This document shows positions 1-8,402 of a stretch of 64,000 nucleotides of DNA, one piece after another. The translations under genes and the position numbers were made by a program. Origin of the DNA: an uncultured Lachnospiraceae bacterium. GTDB taxonomy: Bacteria; Bacillota; Clostridia; Lachnospirales; Lachnospiraceae. The stretch is from contig ONEK01000010.1 in NCBI GenBank assembly GCA_900316855.1, forward strand, positions 1 through 64,000. The letters run 5' to 3'. Below the pieces are notes generated by a model, which searched no databases, had not been told where the DNA came from, and saw only the letters and a program-made list of their open reading frames with translations. How positions within the stretch are numbered: position 1 is the first letter of the stretch; each line of letters begins with the position of its first letter.

Positions 1-57
1 AAAAGGCATTGTACAATGTGCGGTGTCTATCAACGCAGGCAGCTGAACGGCCACGAA

Positions 58-645
58 TTAAGTGCCGGATGGAGCCACGTTTAATTTGCCGAACAATACT
101 TTGGCAGCAGCGTAAAGCGCCCCTGTGTACATCCTCTCATATTTATCAAGGGTGTAACCAGCCGCCAGTCTGTCCTGTTTTGGCATCTTGCGATACAGAT
201 TAAAGTATACATCTGTGCGCCTGGTTGTATCCCCATTCCCAACGCCATTTTCACGCAGGAATTCTTTTTTGGTGAGTTCAAACATTTCTTCTTTGCTGCT
301 GTCAGGGATAGATATTACCCGTCTTCTGTTTTTTTCATTTTCTTTAGTTACAAGAAGACCGGATAATCCGGAATTCGGATCGATATAATCTCCATCGCTG
401 TCGTACTGGCTCATCAGGTTTTTGATTCCCTGAATATTACCATACATCATTCCATTTCCCTGATTCATCATCTGTTTTACAGCAGCTTTATATTGCATGC
501 TGTTCGTATTGATACCGGCAGCTTTTAACTTCGACTGAACAGTACTGCTGTTAAGGTCAGAAAGTTTGAAACTTCCTATCGGACTGACAACAGGTGTCTT
601 GAATGATTTCTGAAACAAAAAAGCATAATCCGTAATTCTTGACAT
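58..645 (-). CDS. Hypothetical protein, 195 aa
   Basis: A 195-residue soluble protein with no signal peptide or membrane segment. The start at 645 is supported by a strong AAAGAGGTGATC ribosome site just upstream on the minus strand. It opens MSRITDYAFLFQ, has an acidic stretch near residues 80-92 (YDSDGDYIDPNSG) and a basic KNRRR patch near 105. The opening recalls short Firmicute proteins of unknown function (possibly the DUF3879 group), but I cannot confirm membership. Base composition is more AT-rich than the genes beyond 2.5 kb, which fits an accessory region. No function is assigned. Confidence 0.6.
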   Translation of the reverse strand: MSRITDYAFLFQKSFKTPVVSPIGSFKLSDLNSSTVQSKLKAAGINTNSMQYKAAVKQMMNQGNGMMYGNIQGIKNLMSQYDSDGDYIDPNSGLSGLLVTKENEKNRRRVISIPDSSKEEMFELTKKEFLRENGVGNGDTTRRTDVYFNLYRKMPKQDRLAAGYTLDKYERMYTGALYAAAKVLFGKLNVAPSGT

Positions 646-741
646 AAGATCACCTCTTTCCGTTTGAAATTTCCTCTTTAAATAATATATCGACCATCTT
701 TTAATATAATTAACCGGGTTGTTTTCATTTCAGAATACGAC

Positions 742-1935
742 ATGATTGCTTTAACAGGAACGCTTACCAGTTATCCATATCCTCCTGTGTCGCCACCTCG
801 CAGTAGTCGCCGTTCTCATCGTTATCAGCTTCTGAGAGCACATCAAATACCATGCCTTCCTCGATCATGGAAAGCTCCGAAACCTATGGTGGAACGGTTT
901 AATACCCATATTGATTTCGCATACAGAACATTTGTCTGGGACAGTGAAGCCAACAATAAGGCCCATGTACACTGTGTCATTATCGGGTTCTCAGACGGTG
1001 CGAATACTAATACTAACAAAGTGATATACGATGGTGCAGGATATTCTCCGGCAAAGAATATTAACACGTACTTATTGGACGGACCGAACGTTTTCATTAC
1101 GAGCCGGAATAAACCATTATGTGATGTTCCGGAAATGATCTATGGCAACAAGCCAACTGATGGCGGTGCATTTTTTCTGACGGAAGAAGAGTTCGATGAC
1201 GTCAAACGAAATAGCCCCGAAGATGCACAATATATCCATCAGGTCTTGGGCGCCACCGAATTCATCAATGGAAGAAAGAGATACTGCTTGTGGCTTGATG
1301 GTGTAAGTCCTGCAGTCATCAAATCCAGTCAGTTTATTATGAACAGGATTCAGGCGGTCAAAGCGTTCCGTGAAGCTAGTCCCAAGGCAGCAACGCAGAA
1401 AAGTGCTGCGACTCCGTCCTTATTTCAGGAAATAAGGCAGCCGAAAGGAGAGTACATTATCGTTCCACGGCATTCATCTCAGACACGTCGATACATTCCG
1501 ATAGGATTTGTAAGCCCCGACGTTATTGTAAATGATGCCGTGCAGATCATACCGAACGCAAATATCTACGACTTTGGGATACTGACATCTAATGTTCATA
1601 TGGCATGGATGAGGGCAATATGCGGCAGAATCAAGAGCGACTACAGGTATTCGAAAGATGTTGTATATAACAATTTCCCATGGCCCAGCCCAACGTCGGA
1701 GCAGAAATCGAAGATCGAGCAGACAGCGCAGAGTATTCTTGACGCCCGCGCACTTTACCCTGATTCGTCGCTTGCCGATCTGTACGATCCGCTTACCATG
1801 CCGGTTGAGCTACAGAAGGCGCATACCGCCAATGACCGGGCTGTTATGGAAGCATATGGGTTCTCGACAAAAATGTCAGAAATGGATTGTGTTGCTGCGT
1901 TGATGAAACTGTACCAGCGAAAATTACAGGATTGA
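742..1935 (+). pseudogene. Truncated MmeI-like (type IIL) restriction-modification protein, C-terminal part
   Basis: From about residue 50 (near nt 890-900) to the end, the translation matches the C-terminal third of MmeI-family single-chain restriction-modification enzymes. The target-recognition region includes HIDFAYRTFVWDSEA and KAHVHCVIIGFS, and the family's end signature is YDPLTMPVELQKAHTANDRA followed by CVAALMKLYQ. The N-terminal nuclease, helical spacer and the methyltransferase motifs (FxGxG, NPPY) are absent; a full enzyme is about 900 residues. The first ~48 residues are not MmeI-like and lie opposite the tail of another gene, and no good ribosome site precedes 742. Most likely an inactive fragment whose specificity domain survives. 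Confidence 0.75.
764..868 (-). pseudogene. C-terminal remnant of an unknown minus-strand gene
   Basis: On the minus strand an open frame runs from a TAG at 884-886 to a TAA at 764-766. It encodes an acidic tail (MIEEGMVFDVLSEADNDEN, ending in ATQEDMDNW) that reads like the genuine end of a protein. It stops being open almost exactly where MmeI homology begins on the other strand, so both look like gene ends joined by a deletion or recombination at about 885-900. The parent family is not recognised. Confidence 0.35.
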
Positions 1936-2471
1936 ATAATTGGGGGGACTCGCGCTGACGATTCAGGATGTAGAAAAGCATGTTTCCTTGAAGAGGCTGT
2001 TCAGAAAAACCTGTAGTGCCAAATTACCTGAACAGATCCAACCTATTCGGAAGCGGCTTCGGACCTGCAAGTGTTCAGGAAATCCTGAACGCGTATGAAA
2101 TCAAGTCATTAAATGAACATACGGAGATGATACCTATACTATTGTCTTTACAGCCGCAAATTGCCTCTGTCAAGGAAATCCTAAGAAGATACTATTATGG
2201 CAGTAATTCTGCATTACAATCATGAGGGACACTATTCAGATCTGCGGCGCTGGTTCGACGATGAAATAGGATGTAAGATAGGTTCAGGATCAGCACATAG
2301 AATTCTGCGCATTGATACGGAGAAGTTCTTCTCAGCACATTGATCAAACCGGAGCATCGAAGGAAATGGGGTGAGACGCAGGCAGTGAATGCGCTAGCGC
2401 AACCCTGTTTGTTTTTAATAAGATCAGGGAGGAAGACGAGGTGAAGGGTCCGGATGGATATATACAGTAAC
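1936..2471. other. Gene-poor accessory stretch with short ORF fragments
   Basis: Between the MmeI fragment and the tRNA-Pro terminator I see no convincing gene. Two short plus-strand frames are open: GTG-initiated 2016..2225 (69 aa, contains PQIASVKEILRRYYYG) and ATG-initiated 2197..2343 (48 aa, MAVILHYNHEGHYSDLRRWF). Neither has a clear ribosome site or a recognisable family. They read like decayed gene pieces, consistent with an accessory scar. Confidence 0.4.
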
Positions 2472-2507
2472 AAAAAACCGGAAACCCTTGATTTTACTGG
2501 TTTCCGG
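2472..2507 (-). terminator. Rho-independent terminator of tRNA-Pro
   Basis: On the minus strand CCGGAAACC (2499-2507) pairs perfectly with GGTTTCCGG (2478-2486) and is followed by TTTTTT (2472-2477). It lies 4 nt past the tRNA 3' end. Confidence 0.85.
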
Positions 2508-2511
2508 CCCA

Positions 2512-2585
2512 TCGGAGTGGCGAGACTTGAACTCGCGGCCTCCACGTCCCTAACGTGGCGCGCTAGCCAACTGCGCTACACCCCG
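2512..2585 (-). tRNA. tRNA-Pro, anticodon AGG
   Basis: A 74-nt cloverleaf on the minus strand: acceptor CGGGGTG/CACTCCG with discriminator A, D stem GCGC/GCGC, anticodon stem CCACG/CGTGG around loop TTAGGGA, and T arm GCGAG-TTCAAGT-CTCGC. C1-G72 and G37 are typical of bacterial tRNA-Pro. The anticodon triplet (complement of 2549-2551) is AGG, so position 34 is A, where bacteria normally use U, G or C. The 3' CCA is not encoded. It is transcribed from a promoter in the palindrome at 2621-2680 and ends at the adjacent terminator. Confidence 0.9.
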
Positions 2586-2620
2586 GTTTATAAGGCGTTC
2601 GTTTCCGCGAACGCAAAGGT

Positions 2621-2680
2621 GATTGTACGATAACGGGACGGAAAAAGCAACTGTTTTTTTCGTTCCGCTATCGTACAATC
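2621..2680. repeat. 60-bp imperfect palindrome between divergent genes
   Basis: The outer arms GATTGTACGATA (2621-2632) and TATCGTACAATC (2669-2680) match perfectly, and pairing continues inward with a few mismatches to a short central loop. By symmetry it carries TACAAT -10 elements facing both ways: one for tRNA-Pro, and one (2674-2679, weak -35) facing the DUF975 gene. A second small hairpin, GCGTTCG/CGAACGC, sits at 2595-2614. The rest of 2681-2866 shows nothing I can name apart from the ribosome site of the next gene. Confidence 0.6.
2622..2650 (-). promoter_or_regulatory. Promoter for tRNA-Pro
   Basis: On the minus strand TTGCTT (complement of 2645-2650), a 17-bp spacer and TACAAT (complement of 2622-2627) form a good sigma-A-type promoter, placing the transcript start about 30 nt before the tRNA. 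It lies inside the 60-bp palindrome. Confidence 0.65.
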
Positions 2681-2866
2681 CGCCGCAGGATTGTGAACAT
2701 TCTGTGATACCTTTCTGAAAGGTCTGTTAAAACCGGCCACCGTGGTCAATCCGCATGCTATGATGCAGGAGTATCCGGAGGGCGGCTTCAGGACCGGCGG
2801 CAGAAGAGTATTCCGCCGCGGAAACAGCTCCCCTCCCGAATGTTTTTCCTTACAGGAGGTTTCGAT

Positions 2867-3685
2867 ATGTGGACACGCAGGGAATTAAAGGAGCGTGCGA
2901 AATTCAATATGCACCATACCTACTGGCGCAATTTTCTCGCCGCGCTGATTCTGACACTGACGGTTGCGATGACAGGAGGACTGTCGCAGGCTTTTCCGCA
3001 CATGCCGCTGCCCGGCGGCAGGGATGCGCACTTTGAATTCTATCAGAACGGACAGGGCCATGACTTCTCGTTCGAGGGAACAGACCCCGGCCGTGCGATG
3101 AAGGAGTTCACGGAGGGCATGGACGGAGTCCTTCGCGGGATTTCTCCTGTGTTCCCGTTTGTTGCGGGGGTTCTCGTCGCGGTTCTCGCTGCACTGGGTA
3201 TTGTGAAGGTGCTCCTTGCTATATTCCTGTTCAAGCCGCTGGAGGTCGGCGCGCAGCGCTTCTTCGTTGTGAACAGCGCACAGCCGGGGCAGACAGAGCC
3301 CGCGGAGATTGCCTATCCTTTCGGCCACGGCTACCTCAATGTCGTGCTGACCATGTTCCTGAAGGAGCTGTATATCTTCCTGTGGTCGCTCCTGCTAATC
3401 ATTCCGGGTGTCGTCAAGAGCTATTCCTACCGGCTCGTCCCCTATATCCTCGCCGAGGAGCCCGGCATGGACCGGAGAGAAGCATTCCGCCTGTCCCGCA
3501 GCATGATGGACGGACACAAGTGGGAAGCCTTCATCCTGGATCTGTCGTTTATCCTGTGGGAGCTGCTGGACGTATTCACGCTCGGATTGCTCGACCTGTT
3601 CTATGTAAATCCCTACCGCGCGGCGACCAATGCGGAATTTTACATAACGCTCCGCGACCATTATCTGGGAAATACAGCAGCCTGA
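2867..3685 (+). CDS. DUF975 family integral membrane protein
   Basis: A membrane protein of about 272 residues. The start at 2867 (MWTRRELKERAK) is chosen over the upstream in-frame ATG at 2840 because AGGAGGT lies at correct spacing before it. The pattern fits DUF975: an N-terminal amphipathic WTRxELKxxAK segment, a membrane helix at about 22-40, a polar extracellular loop, then several helices including a LLLIIPGVVKSYSY stretch and the conserved EAFRLSRSMMDGHKWEAF segment. Function is unknown. It stands alone between tRNA-Pro and the ECF cassette. Confidence 0.8.
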   Translation: MWTRRELKERAKFNMHHTYWRNFLAALILTLTVAMTGGLSQAFPHMPLPGGRDAHFEFYQNGQGHDFSFEGTDPGRAMKEFTEGMDGVLRGISPVFPFVAGVLVAVLAALGIVKVLLAIFLFKPLEVGAQRFFVVNSAQPGQTEPAEIAYPFGHGYLNVVLTMFLKELYIFLWSLLLIIPGVVKSYSYRLVPYILAEEPGMDRREAFRLSRSMMDGHKWEAFILDLSFILWELLDVFTLGLLDLFYVNPYRAATNAEFYITLRDHYLGNTAA

Positions 3686-3776
3686 CGATTTTTCTTTCCC
3701 GGCCGTTCTGCTAAAATACTCGTGTCAGTTAATGCTGCGCTGCAGCAGTTGAATCTGGTATGAGGAGGAAATGGTG

Positions 3777-4331
3777 ATGGATAAGAAGAAGTTCGGTATC
3801 AGGGAAGTGGTTGCGATCGGTATCGGAACGGCACTGTTTGTCGTACTGACAGAGGTACAGATCCCGATCGGTATTCCCAATACAGCCCTGCAGCCCCGGA
3901 TGGCAGTCCTGGCGTTCCTGTCGGCGGTTTTCGGACCGATTGTCGGCGCGGTGATCGGCCTGCTGGGCCATGCGCTCGGTGATGCGCTGTTTTACGGTTC
4001 GGTATGGTGGAGCTGGGTATTTCCGGAGGCAGTTGTCGGTGCGGCGATCGGCGCGATCGCAGGCAGGCTGAAGGTCCGCGAGGGAGGCTTCGGCAAGTCC
4101 CAGATCATTCTGTTCAACTGCGTTCAGATTGTAGCGAACGCGGCGGCCTGGATCGTCGTTGCCCCGATCCTGGATATTCTGGTTTACGCTGAGCCTGCCA
4201 ACAAGGTATTTATCCAGGGTGCGTTTGCATGGCTCGGTGACGTGCTTATCATCGGTATTCTGGGCACGATACTCCTGGCGGCATATTCGAAGATTGCCGG
4301 TAAGAGCAGCAGCCTGAAGAAGGAAGACTGA
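3777..4331 (+). CDS. ECF transporter S component, UPF0397/YkoE-like
   Basis: About 184 residues with five or six hydrophobic helices. The start MDKKKFGIREVV at 3777 has GAGGAGG at ideal spacing; the ATG at 3771 abuts that site and is unlikely. The sequence matches the UPF0397 S-component family (conserved VVAIGIGTALFVVL, IPNTALQPRMAVLAF, GHALGDALF, WWSWVFPEA). S components capture a vitamin and pass it to the shared T/A energising module encoded next door. Databases often call this group riboflavin-type, and YkoE relatives are tied to thiamine precursors; the substrate cannot be read from sequence. Confidence 0.8.
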   Translation: MDKKKFGIREVVAIGIGTALFVVLTEVQIPIGIPNTALQPRMAVLAFLSAVFGPIVGAVIGLLGHALGDALFYGSVWWSWVFPEAVVGAAIGAIAGRLKVREGGFGKSQIILFNCVQIVANAAAWIVVAPILDILVYAEPANKVFIQGAFAWLGDVLIIGILGTILLAAYSKIAGKSSSLKKED

Positions 4332-4363
4332 TCCGTCATTTGAATCTGATCATTATTATGGAG

Positions 4364-4416
4364 ATCCCGCAGAGTCCGGCAGGGCTGACGTGCCCCGGAC
4401 CCTGCGGGATCTTTGT
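4364..4416 (+). terminator. Hairpin terminator between ECF S and ATPase genes
   Basis: GATCCCGCAG and GTCCGG pair with CCGGAC and CTGCGGGATC to form a long stem, followed by a short TTTGT tract. The weak T run suggests partial termination, which would let some transcription reach the ATPase and T genes. Confidence 0.6.
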
Positions 4417-4471
4417 CTGTGGTAGAATGTGCCTGCGGCAGCGTGAACTCTGCAGGCAGGAGACATAACAG

Positions 4472-6265
4472 ATGCGGGAAGCACCGATTATTGATTTTGA
4501 CCACTTTACGTTCAAATACCGGCAGCAGCAGGAGCCGTCGCTTGCGGACATCTGCCTGAAGGTATACCCGGGGGAGAAAATCCTTATCACCGGCCCGTCC
4601 GGCTGCGGAAAGTCGACGCTGGCTCACTGCATGAACGGTCTGATTCCGGGCGCTTTCCCGGGCGAGATCTCCGGGAAACTCATCGTCGACGGAGTATCCC
4701 CGTCGGAGGAGGGCGTCTTCGGGATGTCGAAGAGAGTGGGAACGGTCCTGCAGGATACGGACGGACAGTTCATAGGACTGACCGTGGCGGAGGACCTCGC
4801 ATTCGCGCTGGAGAACGATGCTGTCCCGCAGGAGGAGATGCTGCGCCGCGTGGACGACATCGCGGGCGTCGTCAGCATGAGGGACTTCCTGCACCACGCG
4901 CCGACCGAGCTTTCGGGAGGGCAGAAGCAGAGAGTCTCCATGGGCGGTGTGCTGGTCGACAATGTGAAGATCCTGCTGTTCGACGAGCCGCTCGCCAATC
5001 TGGATCCCGCAACCGGCAAGCACACGATTGAGCTGATCGACGAGTTGTGCAGAACGAGGAACGTCACGGTTGTCATCATCGAGCACCGGCTCGAGGATGT
5101 CCTGTGGAGGGATGTGGATCGTATTGTTGTCATGGATGACGGCAGGATCACGGCGGATGAGTCGCCGGATGTGCTGCTGTGTTCCGACATTCTGGAGAGG
5201 ACAGGCGTCCGGGAACCGCTATATATCACGGCACTCAAGGAAGCAGGCGCTGTCCTGAAGCCGGAGGACCATCCGCAGCACATGGAAACCATGAACGTGG
5301 AGCCTTACCGGGAACAGGTGCAGTCCTGGTACCGGTCTGCGGCCTTTCCCGCAAAGGAAAACCACAACCCGGAGGTTCTGTCTGTCGAGGATCTCTCGTT
5401 TTGCTATAATCCGGGAGAGCCGGTTCTGGAAGGGATCCGCTTCCGCGTCCGCAGGGGTGAAATGATCTCCATCGTCGGCAAAAACGGCGCCGGCAAATCC
5501 ACACTGTCCAGTCTGATCTGCGGCTTTTATCAGCCGTCCGGCGGCAGGATCCTGCTGGACGGACAGGATATCTCACCCCTGTCCATCAAAGAACGCGGGG
5601 AGAAGATCGGTCTCGTCATGCAGTCGCCGAACCAGATGATCTCCAAGCCGATGATCAGCGAGGAGGTCGGCCTGGGACTTGCGGTGCGGGGGACCGACCC
5701 GGAAGAGATCACGCGCCGGGTGAATGAGACGCTGAAAATCTGCGGGCTGTATCCCATGCGGAACTGGCCTGTGTCCGCCCTGTCGTTCGGCCAGAAGAAG
5801 CGCGTCTCCATTGCCTCCATTCTCGTGATGGAGCCGGAGCTCCTCATCCTGGATGAGCCGACGGCCGGCCAGGATTTCCGTCACTACACGGAGATCATGG
5901 AATTCCTGAAGAAGCTGAATGAGGAGATGGGCCTGACCATCCTGATGATCACCCACGACATGCATCTGATGCTGGAATACACGGACCGTGCCATTGTCCT
6001 GGCGGACGGGCATCTCATCGCGGACGACCTGCCCTCGAAGATCCTGACGAACGAGGAAATTTCGGACAAAGCCTATCTGAAAAAGACATCGCTGTATGAT
6101 CTGTCCCTGCGCTGCGGGATTGACGATCCATCCGGCTTTGCCGAGCGGTTCATCCTGCAGGAGCGCGCGCACCGGCACAGCCCGGAAACAGGAACGCAGC
6201 ACATCGGCGGCAAGGCGTCTGCCGGAGACCCGGAGAGCGCCGCGGCACCCGGAAAGGAGGCCTGA
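4472..6265 (+). CDS. ECF transporter, fused double ATPase (YkoD-like)
   Basis: 597 residues with two complete ABC ATPase domains in one chain, corresponding to the A and A' subunits. The first has Walker A GPSGCGKST at residues 41-49, signature LSGGQKQR and Walker B ILLFDEP. The second, from about residue 305, has GKNGAGKST, a variant signature LSFGQKKR and LLILDEP. It powers substrate uptake through the S component upstream and the EcfT downstream, whose start follows 4 nt after this stop. The last ~40 residues are low-complexity and charged. Confidence 0.9.
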   Translation: MREAPIIDFDHFTFKYRQQQEPSLADICLKVYPGEKILITGPSGCGKSTLAHCMNGLIPGAFPGEISGKLIVDGVSPSEEGVFGMSKRVGTVLQDTDGQFIGLTVAEDLAFALENDAVPQEEMLRRVDDIAGVVSMRDFLHHAPTELSGGQKQRVSMGGVLVDNVKILLFDEPLANLDPATGKHTIELIDELCRTRNVTVVIIEHRLEDVLWRDVDRIVVMDDGRITADESPDVLLCSDILERTGVREPLYITALKEAGAVLKPEDHPQHMETMNVEPYREQVQSWYRSAAFPAKENHNPEVLSVEDLSFCYNPGEPVLEGIRFRVRRGEMISIVGKNGAGKSTLSSLICGFYQPSGGRILLDGQDISPLSIKERGEKIGLVMQSPNQMISKPMISEEVGLGLAVRGTDPEEITRRVNETLKICGLYPMRNWPVSALSFGQKKRVSIASILVMEPELLILDEPTAGQDFRHYTEIMEFLKKLNEEMGLTILMITHDMHLMLEYTDRAIVLADGHLIADDLPSKILTNEEISDKAYLKKTSLYDLSLRCGIDDPSGFAERFILQERAHRHSPETGTQHIGGKASAGDPESAAAPGKEA

Positions 6266-6269
6266 AACG

Positions 6270-7106
6270 ATGGCACGTTCAAGACTCTTGTCCTACACCG
6301 AAAAAAATACGCCGATCCACCGGCTCTCCGGCATTACGAAGCTGGTCTTCTTCCTGCTGTGGTGCATTACATCCGCGATGACCTATGACACGAGGGTCCT
6401 GCTTGTCATGATTGCGGTTTCCTTCATCCTGTTCGCGGTATCGAAGACGAAATGGCGGCAGGTGGGAGGCGTTTTCAAATTCATCCTTCTCATGATGATC
6501 ATCAACGTGATCGCCATTTTCCTGCTGTCCCCTTATCAGGGATGCGATATCTACGGGTCGCGGACGGTGATCGCGCACCTTTTCGCGGGCCATGACCTGA
6601 CGAGAGAGGAGCTGTTCTACCTGTTCAATGTCGTGATCAAGTATTTCACGGTGACGCCGGCTATCTTCATCTTCATGGTGACGACAAACCCGTCCGAATT
6701 TGCCGCGTCGCTGAACATGGCCGGCATCCCGTACACAATCGCCTACTCGGTCTCGATCGCATTGCGCTACATCCCGGACGTACAGGATGACTACCGGCGC
6801 ATCCATAACGCGCAGGAAGCACGCGGCATTGAAATGAGCGGCAAGGCGAAGCTCATGGACCGGATCCGGCACACGTCCGCTATTATTTTCCCACTGCTGT
6901 TTTCGACAATGGAGCGGATTGACGTTGTGTCGAACGCGATGGAGCTGCGCGGCTTCGGCAAGAAGAAAAAGCGCACGTGGTACGCACATAAGAAGCTGAC
7001 AGGATCTGATTATGCCGCACTTATCTTTACGGTTGTTTTCTGTGCGGCCGCCCTGTTCTTCACATTTTATGACGGCAGCAGGTTTTACAACCCGTTTGCG
7101 GGCTGA
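6270..7106 (+). CDS. ECF transporter transmembrane component (EcfT-like)
   Basis: 278 residues, starting at 6270 (MARSRLLSYTEKNTPIHRLS) after GGAGG overlapping the end of the ATPase gene. It has hydrophobic helices and the two cytoplasmic coupling motifs of EcfT proteins: an alanine/arginine-rich segment (AQEARGIEMSG) and AMELRGFG near the C-terminus, which contact the two ATPases. It completes the S-AA'-T cassette. Confidence 0.88.
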   Translation: MARSRLLSYTEKNTPIHRLSGITKLVFFLLWCITSAMTYDTRVLLVMIAVSFILFAVSKTKWRQVGGVFKFILLMMIINVIAIFLLSPYQGCDIYGSRTVIAHLFAGHDLTREELFYLFNVVIKYFTVTPAIFIFMVTTNPSEFAASLNMAGIPYTIAYSVSIALRYIPDVQDDYRRIHNAQEARGIEMSGKAKLMDRIRHTSAIIFPLLFSTMERIDVVSNAMELRGFGKKKKRTWYAHKKLTGSDYAALIFTVVFCAAALFFTFYDGSRFYNPFAG

Positions 7107-7173
7107 GCCTGATACGCCGTGCTTTCGGATGAGGAAGACCGATGAGGGACTGCGCCTGCAGGCAGGATAAGCT

Positions 7174-8343
7174 ATGCTGAGTGATTTTGAGAAACGGATG
7201 TGGTGGAGTACCGGGGACGGCGCAAGCGAGGCCGTCATCAGTGCCCAGAAGAAGGCGGTGTTCAACGCGGATGATTTCAAATTCGCCCTGAACATTTCGC
7301 TGGATGCTTCCAATATAGAACGAAACGCCGTCAACGCGGGGAACATCCGGGAATACTACGGAAAGGAAATCGCCCCATGCTTTGCCGGACTCTCCGAACG
7401 GGAAAGGCAAATCTGCACGCTGGACTGGATCGTTGTCCTGTACCGCGCCCTGCATGAGATTGCGGGGATCAGAAAGGCGCCAAAGGATGACAAAACCCTG
7501 GAGTTCGTGCACGCACTGCAGCTGTGGAAGAGCTGGCAGGAAGCGCGGGAGGCTTACCAGAGCTGTACGAAACCGGGATCGTCAGAGAAGGCAGCTCCGG
7601 CAGAAATCAAAAACGCTTCCGGGCTGGAAGAGGAAGCGAAGGACTGTGCCGCCGGCTTGGGGGATCACTTCGATGCCTGGCTCGATGAGATCGAAGCGTC
7701 CCTCATCCTGCCGACACATAAAGCCTGGGTCCATGCCCTGCATGCGGGGCAGGTGCGCCGCAGCGTGAAGCGGGGTATCCGGATCGCGGCCGCTGCGGCT
7801 GTGGTTCTGGGCATTATCTCGTATCTGGCAGGAATCGGGCCCGCAGCCGTGCTGCTGCACCATGAGCGTCCGCGCCTGGTTCCGGAGGGAGTGTTCGTGA
7901 GCGCGGGGACGTACCCTCCCGTGGAGATCCGGGATTATAATGCCAGCACGACGCTGGAATCCGAAACGGATGCGTACAGTGACCGGCACCTCATGGACGG
8001 GGATCCAAAGACTCCCTGGGCAGAGGGCGAGGAAGATGCCGGAATCGGGCGGAAGCTCTATTTCAACCTCGCGGACGAGGGGCCGGTGCATTACATTGTC
8101 GTCTGGAACGGCAACCAGTCGGATGGCACAGTGTTCAAGCAGTTCAACCGCGTGAAGGATATTTCGCTCATGATCAACAGCAAACGCAGCGCCTGGCACC
8201 TGAAGCTGCTGGACACGGACCGCCCGCAGTACATCCGGGTGGAAAACCGTGACGTCGATAAATTCTGGATCCAGATTGATTCCGTCTATCAGGGGGCTGG
8301 CCCCGATAATGCCACCGCGGTTTCGGAGGTGCAGATTTATTAA
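7174..8343 (+). CDS. Membrane-anchored protein with NADase-type glycan-binding (discoidin-like) domain
   Basis: 389 residues. Residues 1-195 are soluble and helical, rich in charged residues. A single membrane segment follows at about 202-225 (IRIAAAAAVVLGIISYLAG). Residues ~250-389 form an extracellular beta domain with the pattern of NADase-type glycan-binding or F5/8-like modules: ASTTLESETD, a LMDGDPKTPWAEG calcium-like loop, YIVVWNGNQ and NRVKDISLMI. It probably binds a surface polysaccharide; the cytoplasmic half is unrecognised. It sits 67 nt after ecfT, so co-transcription is possible. Confidence 0.65.
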   Translation: MLSDFEKRMWWSTGDGASEAVISAQKKAVFNADDFKFALNISLDASNIERNAVNAGNIREYYGKEIAPCFAGLSERERQICTLDWIVVLYRALHEIAGIRKAPKDDKTLEFVHALQLWKSWQEAREAYQSCTKPGSSEKAAPAEIKNASGLEEEAKDCAAGLGDHFDAWLDEIEASLILPTHKAWVHALHAGQVRRSVKRGIRIAAAAAVVLGIISYLAGIGPAAVLLHHERPRLVPEGVFVSAGTYPPVEIRDYNASTTLESETDAYSDRHLMDGDPKTPWAEGEEDAGIGRKLYFNLADEGPVHYIVVWNGNQSDGTVFKQFNRVKDISLMINSKRSAWHLKLLDTDRPQYIRVENRDVDKFWIQIDSVYQGAGPDNATAVSEVQIY

Positions 8344-8402
8344 ACCGGCGCTGTTTCCGGACAGAAGCCGGATTTCAGGGACAGGACGGGATCCGTATAC
8401 AG

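Noticed and set aside
2016..2225. 69-aa GTG-initiated ORF as a real gene
   Set aside because: No ribosome site, no recognisable family, and surrounded by broken genes; kept only as a fragment.
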